Source: Chondrilla cf. caribensis (taxonomy: Eukaryota; Porifera; Demospongiae; Chondrillida; Chondrillidae). Taken from it: a stretch of 64,000 nt of DNA. Position numbers and translations under genes: made by a program. The stretch is from contig OZ026569.1 in NCBI GenBank assembly GCA_964020155.1, positions 2,327,971 to 2,391,970 on the forward strand. Direction: 5' to 3'. Shown here one piece after another: positions 1-13,000 of the stretch. The stretch's first letter is position 1; every line of letters starts with the position of its first letter. The notes beneath the pieces are model-generated. The model was not told the origin of the DNA and searched no databases. It saw only the letters and a list, made by a program, of their open reading frames with translations.

Positions 1-28
1 CTTTGTTATCTCTACATGTTTCTCTTAG

Positions 29-1962
29 TTGGAAAGGGGTTGTCTGTAAAGTTGTCTGACTTTGGTCTGGCACGTGCAGTGCACGATAAAGACTACTACA
101 GGGTGACAAAGGGAACACTGCTTCCCCTGAGGTGGATGGCACCTGAATCGATCAAATATGGAGTGTTTACTCTAGAAAGTGATGTTTGGTGAGCAGATGC
201 AGCATACAGTACATCTGTACACGCCTATGCACATGCTTCAGTATGTACCAACACTATTAATGACTACTGATGTTAGTGTACATACGTACGTATTATACCT
301 CTGGCTGATGGGTTTTGATGTACGTACATACACATGTACTACAGTATACATGCAAGGAGTTACTATACAAACGTTCTGTATCTTGTCTGTCCTGTAGTCA
401 CATATACACATGTACACAGATCCATAGGCAATATTGACATTATTAGAACAAAAGAGTTCCTTTTGCCACCCTTTCCCACCTAGGGCACCACACAAGTTAA
501 AGTCGGAGTGTGTTAACAATGGTTCAGTTTGTAGTAGTTTGGATTGTTGCACTGCACAACAATTTGCTACCCTCACACACACATACACATGCACCAGACA
601 GAGTACTTATGCATAGAGTATTATCTTGTCATTCCATTAAATACCCATGCAGTAGTTCATATGACATGTATTGTGTGTAATGATAGTTTGATCATCACAT
701 TTTGCACATTGCTTAGGTCGTTTGGTGTTTTACTGTGGGAGATTGCCTCTTATGGACAACATCCTCATGGTAAGATTGAACCCAATGATCTGATCGCCGC
801 CTTTGAGCAGGAGAAGGCATTTCTACCCAAGTATGTGTGCGTGTGCAATACTGTATGTCATTTCATTGTTAATGTGTGCATTCCTCGGTTCATTCATAAT
901 ATCGTATTGGCCAGAATCCTGAGACACCTGCAAGTATAAGCTCTGTATAATACTATAATCACAGGCATTCACAGGTTTTCTCTCTTTACATTCTGTGCAC
1001 TTTACTCTCAAGCATTGTGTGTTTGGGTTCATCACCCACATCATGAAATATGAGAATACTCAGACTTGCTTTGTAGATTCTTACACTTTTTGATGCTAAA
1101 CATTGGTCCAGGAATAAAATTAATAATTTGTATGAATATTACTTCTATGTCTGTCTTTCTGATATGTCTTATTGTTACAATGATTCTGTTATTTTGATAT
1201 ACGTAATGTTTGTATATATCATGCTCAGTAAGTCCTTCCACAATTCACACCTAATCAACATGGAAGTTACAAGTGTTGTTGGGGTTCCTGCAGAGAGTCC
1301 CGAAATTCCACAAATATTGGCCTATGGCCAGCTCCTCAAGTACTGTATAGCAGAAAATCCTGGCAGTAATTATATTTGGTGTATCTGAAACTCAGATAGG
1401 TAGCTATTATTTTGTCAACTCAACATTTGGTATATTCACATTCATTACCAATTCCCCACTGTACACCAATGGCATTCACATGCATGAAATGAATTGGAGG
1501 ATACAGTTGAAAACTATGTGAGAGGAGGTTGAATGTTCTGAATGAGTTGCCCATTAATTTTAATATTGGAAAAGCACAGATATACCATTTTGACAGATAT
1601 TATTTTAATTTTACTGGTAGTTAGCTCTTCAATTTGTCATGCAATTTACCAATATAAATTCCTCCCCAATATTACCCACTATATTATTGTTTATGATGCA
1701 ATGTGTATACGTATCTATTCACTGTACGATGTACAGTGTTTGTGCAATATTATATTTTATGTATACATCTACATAAAGTGCGCTGATTATGATTATGGCT
1801 GTACATTCATTCAGACCTGCAGACTGTCCAGAGACGTTCTACGATGCTATTAGACAGTGTCAGTCCTACTCTGTGGAGAAGAGACCCAAGATGTCACAAC
1901 TCCATCTTCTGTTTCACCGTCATGTGACAGATTCAGAGCAAATTGGAATTGAGACCAACTAA
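29..1962 (+). CDS. Receptor-like tyrosine kinase, C-terminal part (5' end outside window)
   Basis: Three exons join in phase: 29-188, 717-830 and 1815-1962 (TAA), each with AG before and GT after. They encode the second half of a protein kinase catalytic lobe. The DFG motif lies in [10 protein letters not shown], followed by an activation loop with a DYYR tyrosine pair, then LRWMAPES (the APE motif with the Trp typical of tyrosine kinases), [13 protein letters not shown] of subdomain IX, and an Arg in VEKRPKM of subdomain XI. The C-terminal tail after the kinase domain is only about 20 residues. The family transfers phosphate from ATP to tyrosine, usually as a membrane receptor, but the extracellular and transmembrane parts are outside the window, so receptor status is inferred. 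An AATAAA follows the stop directly. It could also be a cytoplasmic tyrosine kinase. Confidence 0.88.
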
Positions 1963-3114
1963 ATAAATTGATTAAATTGATAATGTATGCTTTTGTTTAC
2001 CCTTTACAATTACAGTTGGTGCAAGATGCAGTATGTAGGTCCCATCTTTCATATTCTAAACAACTAAACAAATTAATTACATGATATCGTTTACTTTTGT
2101 TTATATCATATCTTATTGTTTTATATGCTATTAATATACTTTAACAATATACAGTATTTTCACTGCTACTATGAATGTACTTCATCATGTGTACTTTCAA
2201 TCATAATTATAATGTTGCTTGGATTCATCATCTGATCATGAATATAAAAGAAAATTAATACTCAAACCGTGTTTGTTCATTTCTTGCTTCTTTTGAAACC
2301 AATCTTTGATATGCAATCATTAATTATGTTGGATGTTTTTTTATTTGAATAAATTTTCATTTTTACTAATTTTGTTGGATTTTATATTTGTATATATGTA
2401 AATAATAATATTCATGTTATTCACAAGTTCCTCCCACACTTCAGACTTATTCTACATTGAAGTTACATGTCCCTTTGTGGGTTTCTGTATAGAGTGTCCC
2501 GAGGTTTTGTGAAATTTCATTTGGCCTGCACATCCATTTGACATTCCCCCTTCATGTACTTCTACTGTAAAATCCTACAGATAGTGACACTTGCATATGT
2601 TATAATAGAGTACAGTGGAACCTCTCCGTAAGGACAAATTGGGACCATGCAGGTAATTTGTCCACTGTAGAGAGGTTGTCCACTCTTCAGAGGTAAAAAA
2701 TGTATTAGCATTATAGGAAAATCTATTTTTCGTGCCATACAGAGTGTCGTTTGTAGGGAGGTAATTTCTATTGTCCTTTATTGGGAGAGTCTTTTAATAG
2801 ATGTTCCATTGTACAGGCATGCACTAAATCATGCCTAATGAGTAATTAAAAAATGCACCAAAAGGGCTGTTTTCTCAACTATAACATCCACATTCAATGT
2901 ATACAGTAGTATAATGTTTTATAATAATATATTGTGTTACAAGAAGTATTAAAATACATAAATTAAATATATAATAATATTCCTTAATATATTCTTGATA
3001 AAAAATAAAATCCTCCCTATATGAAGGAAAATATAATATGCATGTTGTATGTATATCAGTACACTTCTACAATTCAGTAACTTTATATTATAATATGCTT
3101 CCATGTTCATTTAG
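1963..3114. other. Gene-free AT-rich spacer
   Basis: AT-rich sequence between the kinase stop and the exon relic. Apart from the polyadenylation signal at 1963 and the TA-flanked element at 2611-2814, no coding exon, RNA gene or strong repeat is visible. Confidence 0.5.
2611..2814. mobile_element. Short TA-flanked inverted-repeat element (mariner-like MITE)
   Basis: The left end reads tacagtggaacctctc and the right end is the reverse complement of a closely related sequence (gatgttccattgta). The element is about 200 bp with no coding capacity. The TA ends and the CAGTGGAAC terminus fit a Tc1/mariner-type non-autonomous element. Related ends occur at 33233 and 53872 in the channel gene copies. 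Confidence 0.55.
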
Positions 3115-3243
3115 ATCTTCAGACTGTCCAGAAAAAGTTCAGTTCTATTCCATGGAGAAGAGAGCCAAGTTGCCATGATCACAAATTTAGATTCTGTTTC
3201 AATGCCATGTGACAGATTCAGATCAAATATTAATGGGAATTAA
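3115..3243 (+). pseudogene. Decayed copy of the last exon of the upstream tyrosine kinase
   Basis: The segment after an intact TTAG acceptor matches the true last exon (1815-1962) in order: GACTGTCCAGA, then TCTATTCCATGGAGAAGAG, then TTCTGTTTCA, then ATGTGACAGATTCAGA, ending in GAATTAAC in place of the original end. Internal deletions of about 20 bp and several substitutions destroy the reading frame. It lies about 1.2 kb downstream of the real exon on the same strand, so a local tandem duplication of the gene's 3' end is the likely source. Confidence 0.7.
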
Positions 3244-3298
3244 CTGCAGCTGATTACCTCTCTATAATATAATAATATATATTATGTATGTACATATG

Positions 3299-5720
3299 TC
3301 ATTTGTCATTCACATACTCTGGTATGTCTTGTTCCACTGCTACATATGCTGGTGAGCGGGTCATTTTAATTCTTGAATTATCATTCACATGTTCTGTTAT
3401 ATCTTGTTCCACTGATACATATGCTGGTGAGCGAGTCATTTTAATTCTTGCTTCATCATTCACATATTCTGGTGCATTTCTTCTTATTGCTTCATATGCT
3501 GGTGAGCGAGTCATTTTAATTCCTGCTTCCTCATTTACATATAATGTCCTGAACGGTTCTTCTTCTGAATCAGTGTGTGTTCCTTCTCTTGTCCCTACAA
3601 TAAGACATTTCAAAGTAAAATTCTTTAACTATTTCAATATTTCAATATTATTGGACATCAAGTGTTGATGGTATATACCTTACTCTGTATCAACTTTGAA
3701 ATTATCCCACAACTGATTAGCAGATTAATACAATTAAAGTGATAATTACTTCAGAATCTATATTCCATTGATTTTTCTGTTCACTAATACATAAGTACTC
3801 AATTACTTCCAAATAGTTTTATCTCTCAGATAAGATCATAGCGAAAGAACAAGTGAACAAGGACAAGTACTGTTAATAATCTGGTCCTTTACCTAAGGCA
3901 GGCCAGACATAGCACAGACAAGGTTAACTTGCACTTTATTCACGATCACAATTCATGTCTTTTGTAGTTTATCAATGTAATACTAGTGCATGTGTTTCTG
4001 TTGTTTTTTGTTGTTTTGTCTAGGAATCTTGTGAATTGGCCAGTATAATGGAATATTTTCATGCTACTGTCCCGGTTTTGATTGTGTGACACAGAATGAA
4101 ACGGAATTCAGAAAAATGTGAAACAAAATTTGTTAACTTGTTAAATGGATTCCCAGAGGCCCTACAATGGGTGTGTGTCCTTCATGATCCTCTGTTTCTT
4201 GTACACTGTGAGGCAGTAGCTCCATTTCCCTGGTTTGAAATCATCTTATGGTAAGAGTATGCGAACTTGTGCTATCCTCCAGGAGGGAAAAATTGATTGG
4301 AGCCGCTGAAGGTAAGGAGCATGATCAGATGCTGTCATATGTACAGATGATCAAAACTGCTGATCACAGGTTGACCATAACGTTAGTATGTACTTTATGC
4401 ACGTCCCAGCATTATTTCATTTTGGAATGTGATTAGAAATGATCCCAAGTGAATATGATTGGAAAAATTAACTCAAACTAGCCATTATCGGTTGAGCACA
4501 AATTTACAAATATATGACAAGGTCCCTGAAGGGCTTCTTTTTCACCTAGTGCATCAGGTGGGTTAGAGTATCGGGATAACAGTTGCTTGGGTTAGAGTTT
4601 TTCAAAATGATATCACTACACAAAATTGTGTTAACCTCCACTATTTGATTAGTATGCATCTGCACTCATCCTCTAAATGAATTTCCTCGCACACACACCA
4701 TAACAATGGATATACAGTGGTACAAATAATTTCAATGTGTACATACAAATGTAAATACGAACATATGTTAACATGTGGATCTATGTACATACATATTACC
4801 TATTCATACATAATAAGTAGATCCATTGTCTGAACACAATTAAGGCATATTATTGGAAAATGGAGGCCTATTAGGATTAAACTTCTCTGTTCCGTCAGAG
4901 AATGTATTTCCCCCCTCCCCTCGAGATCCTGTGTTTACCTTTTAAAAAATCTACTGTAACATTGCATTTAGTTCATTCTTGATCATTGTGCGTACAATTT
5001 TTGTGTGTATAATTGTCATAAAAATTCTAACTGTGCATTTTCAAATGAAATCATCCCATATCAGAAAGAGCCATACTGATATGGTGTGTACAGCCAATTA
5101 AGCATAAGATTATACACTGACAATATTAAATGTTTGAAGGTTGATTAACTTCTGTATTATTCTACACTTACATAGTACGTATACATTAGTGCAATTAGTT
5201 CCAAATGTTTTGTAAGAAGTTGTACGTGTTTTGGTTCAAATGTAGTTTGGATGCATGTCATGTACATATGTATACTTGAACTCACAAGCTTCAAGAACAG
5301 TATCATCTGTAGGATTAATATAGTCAGTACCATTGCTGTCTATATTGACATCAGATTAAAGCTGTGATACTGGACCATCACTCTCATTTTGATCTGCATG
5401 TAAACACACATACACAAGATAGCATTTGAATAACATTTTCATGATGAATTCAAAAGTGACTGCAGCTTTTCATACAATCCACATATTCACACATAACATA
5501 CACAAATGAAACAAACTCAATAAATTTAAATCTACATCAAGAATACTCATTGCCTCACTTTTAGTGATGGAAGAAATTTTGTGATGACGACGAGTACATT
5601 TAATTACGAAAATAAAAACAATTACTGCAACAGCGAGCACCAGAATGATGACAACGACCAGCACTACAACACTTCCCACTACTAGTTCAGGATTTGAAGA
5701 CACAGGCACAGATGTACTAT
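3299..5720 (-). CDS. Single-pass membrane protein with repeated SPAY cytoplasmic tail (3' part)
   Basis: Two exons are well supported: 5720-5559 and 3594-3299 (stop), joining in phase (1/2). The first encodes a short Ser/Thr/Pro-rich stalk, a hydrophobic segment of about 27 residues rich in Val, Ile and Leu (starting near VVGSVVVLVVV), and a basic stop-transfer sequence KCTRRHHK. The second encodes an acidic stretch and then three tandem copies of a unit of about 28 residues with the core IKMTRSPAYxxV, the last two followed by EQDI. This is the layout of a type I receptor with a cytoplasmic tail. The conserved tyrosine in each unit (SPAYVSV, SPAYVAV) could be a phosphorylation or SH2-docking site, but that is inference. 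A possible further upstream exon lies near 5783-5829. The extracellular domain is not resolved and the family is not recognised. It converges on the tyrosine kinase gene. Confidence 0.55.
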
Positions 5721-5829
5721 CTGAAGAAAGAAAGTACATTGTAAATACCATTATGACGTCTTACGATAAAATACCATACTGACTAGCACTTGCTCTACAT
5801 AAGACGACTGGTACAGAAGTGAGTCCTTG

Positions 5830-7020
5830 AAAAAATAACATGAATAATTAAAAATGCTGTAGAATTAGTGCATACTGTACATACAAATACATAGACAGAA
5901 TATTAATTGTCACATAATTTTGCAGGAAAAGTAATGTCACAATCAAATCCAGTCAGACTGAAAGTGATGTATAGAGCTAGCTTGCCTAGGAAAGAGGACC
6001 TTCCTCCTAACTATGTATATAATAAGCACTACTCATCAAAAGCTGCTGCAAAGTACCCCTGGCCAATTGTATGTGCTTGTGGAGAGGGTTTCTTAGTAAT
6101 ACATGTTCTCGGTTGTCAAACTGGAGGACTATATATTCACTATTTTCATTTCACTCTTTGTCTCATGCAAGATTATATATTTGCTCATGGAACAAAAGAA
6201 TCAAGTGCTTGGTTACATCCCCACTCTGCAGCTGCCTTTGGCCTCAAGATGCATGAAAAACAACAGCATCAGAACAGCTAAAAATAAAGTAATATGCCAG
6301 AGGGCTTTTTGAGTGCCTCATTATGCTTGCCACACCAATGCCAACATTGTAAGACAAGGTAGACCAATACGCCATTTGTGGTCTAAGCTGCATCAATATA
6401 CACAGGTAGCACCATTGCTACTTATGATTAACCATAAAAGACGGTATATATGGGGTGCTGTTTGGGTATATGTATATTCCATCACTAATAGAACCCATGT
6501 ACTTGGCCTCTGAGATCAGATGATAAATGTCCATGTGCATGGAGTAGACATAATTATTATAGTCCCTGGAAGACAGCCTCTGATGTAGAGTGCCATAAGC
6601 CTTTTGTTAGCTCATATATTCTCTTGTCCCACCAATGAAGCAGGCCTAGATACAGTATGTGCGTCCCCCAACACATTCATAATATTAATTTTAACTAATA
6701 GTATGCAGTTTATGGCAGATGTACACAGTAGATCCAGTTGACATGTCCTTTCTTTCAAATTAATGCACAGTATAAATATTAAGCCATGCGGGTTGTTTAC
6801 GATTATACATTCTTTGGATTACATACAGTACTTGGTATGCTATAATGACATTCATGATGTAGGTCCGTATTAGGATATTCAACAACTGTATCGTGTCCAC
6901 TCTTCGATTGCTTTCATCATAGACACTCTGCTGGAGACTTAACTTTGGCCAGACTATACGTTTGAGTTCTAATACGTGTAGTTTAGCATAGGGTAGTTTG
7001 GATTGACGCTCTTCGTCACC
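5830..7020. other. Intergenic region upstream of the formin gene
   Basis: No exon could be supported here. A 124-codon open frame at 5907-6281 (+) has no recognisable domain and no partner exons. The stretch just before 7021 should contain the formin promoter and 5' UTR, but no specific element can be named. Confidence 0.4.
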
Positions 7021-10000
7021 ATGGGGAACCAGGGAAGTGTTGAAGGCGGAGGGATTGAGACTAAAGGACCCGTTGAAGAAGAACCTATGCCGTTGAAGGA
7101 TGAAGTAGACAGGAGATTCGAAGAACTAGTGGTAAGTTTATGTTGGCTTTAGTATATTTACCGTTATCTACAACACAGTATACCACGTACGTAGTCTTAA
7201 ATCAAACCGATCCTCTGGATGGGCTGACCACCAAACTGCCTCGTATAGTCGTGTTGGAGTATCTATGGTCAGACCATAGACCCTAGATACCACAGATAAT
7301 GTTAACTCGGACCACTTTTATATTATACCTGAGCAAAATTACTTACTATGTCGTTTTTCTCTCGTATTAGAAAACAATGGACCTATCAGAGGAGAAGAAA
7401 ATGACCTTGACGAGTCTTCCAATGTCCAAGAAGTGGACCATGATACTGAGCGAACACAAGGCTACCAAGGAGCCGTCCGAATACGTCCACAAGTTGAAGC
7501 ATGCCATGGACTCGGATCACAAGGTATGTAGTGGCTCTACGAGCTGCTATGGACCTCGATGGGTCGGGGGCGACTTGAAACTAGAGCAATTTTAACTCGC
7601 TACGTGCGCTATTGTGTGTCGGCTGATGTGGCAGTTTCAGTTAATGTGTTTTGACTATAACAACATCACAATATCCCGAGTACACACACATACTTGGTAG
7701 CCAGCCATGTTTGAGTATTATGAGTGCATGTACTTACATGCCACAATTCTGCACCTGTAGCTGGAATGTGTCTGCACATACATAGTTCACCCATACATGT
7801 AATAAACAAGCATACCTACACATAGTATGTATGTGTATCACAGATTCCACTTCCCAATATAGACTGATAGTAAGAAAGTTGGAATTTGGAATCAGTAGCA
7901 AGTGGTGTAGTAAATATTATTCCCACACTTATCGCAAACCTTCACACATAGATAATATTTAGGTATTCTGATCTATCACACATGGTGTGGATATCAGTTC
8001 TTATTTGTTTGGGTATTCTAATTTGCAGTAAATCAAATCAGCACGTCACAACATTGCCCTAATTCCAGTGACATGTTGATAGCTGTGCATATACAAATAT
8101 GTAATACGTAATCAATTTCATAGTCCACTGATGCAAGTTAACCCTGTTTCCATCTGATCTCTGTAGTACCTATATTGTATACATACCGACTGCTCCTCCC
8201 TTAGTATATTGTATACATACCGACTGCTCCTCCCTTAGCTGACACTGCTTGAGTCCTTGAGTCCTCCCAAGAGAGGACTTAGGGATGTAATGAAACCCGA
8301 CACATGTTATTTGAGTAAACAAACTTTCTGAACATAATTGAGTATTATGTTTCAACTAATTCAATTCTGTCCATACGGTTGAATTGTAATGAAGATGTGG
8401 TAAACACAGCTTACTTGGTACACACAGTATGCTTGGTATGTATGTTCCAGTATTTAAATGAATGCAGATCTAATTGAGTAGTAATTCTAAAGATTGTTTG
8501 TTTGTTTTTCAAAATGTTGTAGAAAATGCGTAGGAAGGCTCGAGATCCCGAGTTTGTCAAAAGTCTCCAAGGTCTGGCAACCTCCCTTCGTACCAACGGA
8601 CTGCCTTGGGTCAACCAGTTTCTCAGTGACGAAACCAAAGGACTGGAGATCCTGGTACAGTACATGCAGCAAAGATACAAGGCAGAATCTGAATAGTAAG
8701 TACCTTGTCTGTATACTAGTAGGTGAGGTGTGTACTTGTGGGAGTGAGGTGCACCGTGTGCAGTTGTGAGGGTGTGGTGTACTGTGTGTGAAAACATGCA
8801 CATATACATATGTATTATATTATATTATATGTACATATGCATGTATGTGAATGTATATGTGTTATGTACTTTATGTTATGTATGTATACTGTACAATGTG
8901 GTACGTGTGTCAACATTATGTACATATTATACATGTGTACTGTCTGTACTATCAAGTGTGTAGTGCACTGTATACCCATGATTGGTGTCAAGTGAGCCAT
9001 TCAGTGGGGTGGAAAATGTCCATATGTGAAGGTAGTCCATATCTGTGTATTCATGGTTGATTGACACTCGCCTGGTTTATCCAACTGATTGATAACAGTG
9101 CCTCTTCACCTATGTGTGTGTCATCGCTGTTCGTTGATGTAACCACATCAGAGTCCAATTGGTCCGATAATTTGTATTATACCTGTCCTGGTGTTGCCAG
9201 TGTAACTTCCTTGCTGTGATGGTCCCTGTTGTTCTCTAGTCTCCAGCAGCGTCATCAGGAGTACAAGGACCGCTTGAAGGAGGCCGATAGTGCCAATTCC
9301 GATCTCCACATTTGTGTTATGTGCATGAGAGCCCTAATGAACACATCAGTGAGTGACAGCATGTGCTTCTGTCTCAACTGTTTGAGTTTAGAGTCCTCTC
9401 CAACTACAAACATACGTGAACTTCATATATTATTGTGTAGGTTGGAGACACTTCATTGTTTATTTGGGCCAGCATGATATGCATGTGTGTACACAGGATG
9501 TATAATTATATTATTGTGTGGTTTCACTCCAATGTGCAACCTACTCTAGCTGTGCCTTCTACTGTGTGCACCATATCAGACGTTCAACTTGAAATAATTC
9601 ATGTATTCATTTCCCTACTTAAGGACTAGCCACAAAAATGTGTTTAGTGGTCTCGTTTTACTGACTCATGAATACCGTACTTGTTCCTAGGGGATGTAGG
9701 TGTCCCCGATGTGTGTGCGATGCGTGTTTAAATGTATGCGCAGATATGTTGTGTGCGAATGTGTATACAATGTCTATGGATGTGTGTGCAAAGTATACAT
9801 ATGTCGATGTGTGCATAACTAATGACTACTGTTACAAATGTCTCCATGATTGGGAAGCCTTTGTGAAGTTATGTGTGTGAACCTTATCTTGGCCATTCTG
9901 TGACCTGATAGCATGGTACTTGATAGCTTGACTATCAATTTGTGTTCAGGCTTCTTGTAAATAGTTGGTCTGTAAGGAATGTTTGCCTCGTCTTGTCGGT

Positions 10001-13000
10001 AAGTCCCCACTGGGCCTCACGCTGCAGGTGCCACCTGTGTAGCAATGATAACAATGTGTGAATGTGGCTTCTTTGGAATGTGCTGCACTTACTAGTGCGT
10101 GGGAGTGTGTAGTGTGCATACCTGTTATGTGTGGTACGAGAGAGAGTGTTATATGCCCACTTTCCTGTTGTTTGTCAGTGTTGTATGCTGACGCGCTTGT
10201 TTGTGACACAAGATACAGTGTTACATGCTGATATGGCTGTTATTTGTGAAACACAAAACAGTGTAATATGTTCTTTTCACCTACTTAGTGTGGGTTCAAA
10301 TCTGTCACTGAACACCCCAACGCCATTTTGTCACTTTCTCAAGCCATGTTCTTTGGAACAATGAAGTAAGTATAAATCTGTGCGGAAGTACATACGTATG
10401 TATACAAGTACTGTGTAATGTACATAATATATTTTATGTATTATACAGACTCTATTCTCCCTGTACATATATAGTGTAATTTGGGCAGTGTATACTGTGT
10501 TGGTCATTACACGTACACTACTGTATGTATGTGAGTAGATGGTGCCTTAGTGATTTTCGGAACGCCATGCATTTGTGAGGGATGGTGCAAGGGAGCTAGG
10601 CATTCTCCCACGAGTGGAATGTTGTTCTTTGGTTTCCAGCATCAACTGGTATTTTTACTGTCTCTAGTGAGATCTCTAACTTTTGTACTTGTCCTTTCCA
10701 ACAATGGTTTGATGAGCAACATTAATTCTGCATGTGTAGAGGTCGTGTAGAGAAGTGCAATTATCATGTTACAGTCTGTGTTATACCCATCTTGTCACTC
10801 ATCTCTTCCATCACGTGAGAACGCTATCCTTGACAGTGGAATGAGGGGTTCTTTAAAACTGTGTTTATAAACACTTCAAACAGCCAAAAGTTACCACCGA
10901 CATGGATACATGTATCCTACTTCTGCAGGCCAACATAATTACCTATCAGTAGTTCTGTATGTTCTGCACAAGTAGCTCATTGACATAATACTGTTACTCG
11001 TCTGTCATTGTATCCAGGACTGTAGTCATGGTCCTGGAGCTGCTGGCTGCCGTTTGCTTGGTGAGAGGAGGACACGAGAAGATCATGAAAGCCGTGGACA
11101 GCTTCAAAGTGGTAAGTACTGTCATTATATTGTGTTGTGTATTGACGTATGAGTAGTGGATACTTACATATGTGTGTACATATGTACATTCATTAGTATG
11201 GGTATGTTGTGTGTATGCAGGTTATTATACATTTTCAATATTGATTTGTATAGTCATGCTAATAGGGCTCATTATGCATGTACGTAGGTGGCAACATGCC
11301 AGTACATTCATGCACAACATTACTGTATGCAGTCCTTGAATGTACGTATGTACATATGTTGACTATTTGGATGTTCTCCCTTATGAAATGTACATAATAT
11401 TATGTATGTTATGTAGCAACAAAGAGAAACACATCGTTTTGAGAAGCTTGTTCAAGTCTTCAAGGAAACAGGAATGGACAGTCCGGATTTAGCTGTATGT
11501 TTGTATTATCGTGTGCGGTTGTTGGTGGGGTCTTTGCTGAGGGCATTCAGTTCATTGTAATACTGTACAATGTATTTGGTAGGTACGTACCTGAAGGGTA
11601 TATACATCACATATTATACTCCTTATCAGAGGTACAGTACTTACTATCGGTACTGGTTGACATAGCCTACATGACCTGGGGACTAAGTGTAGTGTACGTA
11701 TGTACTAACCACAAATTAGTACATACGCAGAATATGTACTTACCAGTATAAACTACCCAAGAGTCTATACTACCTAAGAGTACAGTGTGACTGAGTGTAC
11801 TGTATGTACTAACCAGTTACTTACTCAGCAAGTTGTAATGGACATTAGCAGAATGGGGATTGCACAACCCTTTGTATTTTTGATCATTTTTGGTTGCCGC
11901 TCACTCTCCACTTCTTCCCCAGTTTGCCTGTATGAACTTCATCAATGTGGTGGTACACACAACTGAGGACCTCAACTACAGAGTGTACCTTCAACACGAG
12001 TTCTCCCTCCTGGGGATTGATGAATACCTGGAGGATCTGGAAGCCAGGAGTAGGGATTTCCCCAACCTCACCAGACAAATCAAAGCATATCAAGACAACT
12101 ACTTCAATGTTGACATTTTGGTAGGTTTTGTGATTTTGTCATGTATCTCAGATCCTCTTAATGCACCTATGTATGTACATAGGGATCTACATATCATGGA
12201 GACTATATTAAAAGTTGTCATGGCAACAAAGATGGGGAATGCATTGTTCTTGGTTACCATGGTTGTTGCCATGGTACATATGTATACTGTATGTACATGA
12301 GTACGTATTTACCTCCTCAATGCACACTAATCGAATGTGGTTCTATATTTACTTTATCGTGGTTAAAAGGTAACGTGAATATAGAAAATTGAAATTTCCT
12401 TACAATATAGTAGTTAAAAGTGTACATACTACACGGCACTTATGTACGTATGTACACTAGCTGAAAATGGTGATGTACTGTTTGCATGTATGTAAAGGAC
12501 TGTGTTTTGTGGTGCACGTTGTGTGTGTGTTGGTCATGTACTGTTTATATACCATCTGTCTTCTGTACGTAGCTCATGGACTCTTCTTCAAAAGGCGAAA
12601 TCATTCGGAAAGCGAGGATAATGGAGCGACAGCTCATGGAGATGCAGAACACACATAAACGTGCAGAATACCAATCCATCAAAAAGATAGGTAAATTTGA
12701 TATCACATACGTATGTGTGTACGTATGCACCTATTTCTGGTGTGCATGTGTATACTTCACTATTGACTGGGCATATGGTGTACATACCACAGTGTGCTAT
12801 CTTGATCTGTTTACACCTTGTATATATACTCACACAGCTGAAATGGAAAAGAAGGTGTACGAATTGAAGAAGTACATCAAGAACCTCCACGAAACCATTC
12901 CAAATGTTGACCTGCCAACCCCACCCAACACTGAACCGAGTCGTCCCACTTCAGCCGAGATACCAGCCTGGGTGGCAAAGGATCTCAACATTAAGATCAG

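Noticed and set aside
5907..6281. 124-codon plus-strand open frame between the membrane protein and the formin gene
   Set aside because: No domain, splice partner or conserved motif is visible, and two other frames are also open in the same stretch, so chance is likely.
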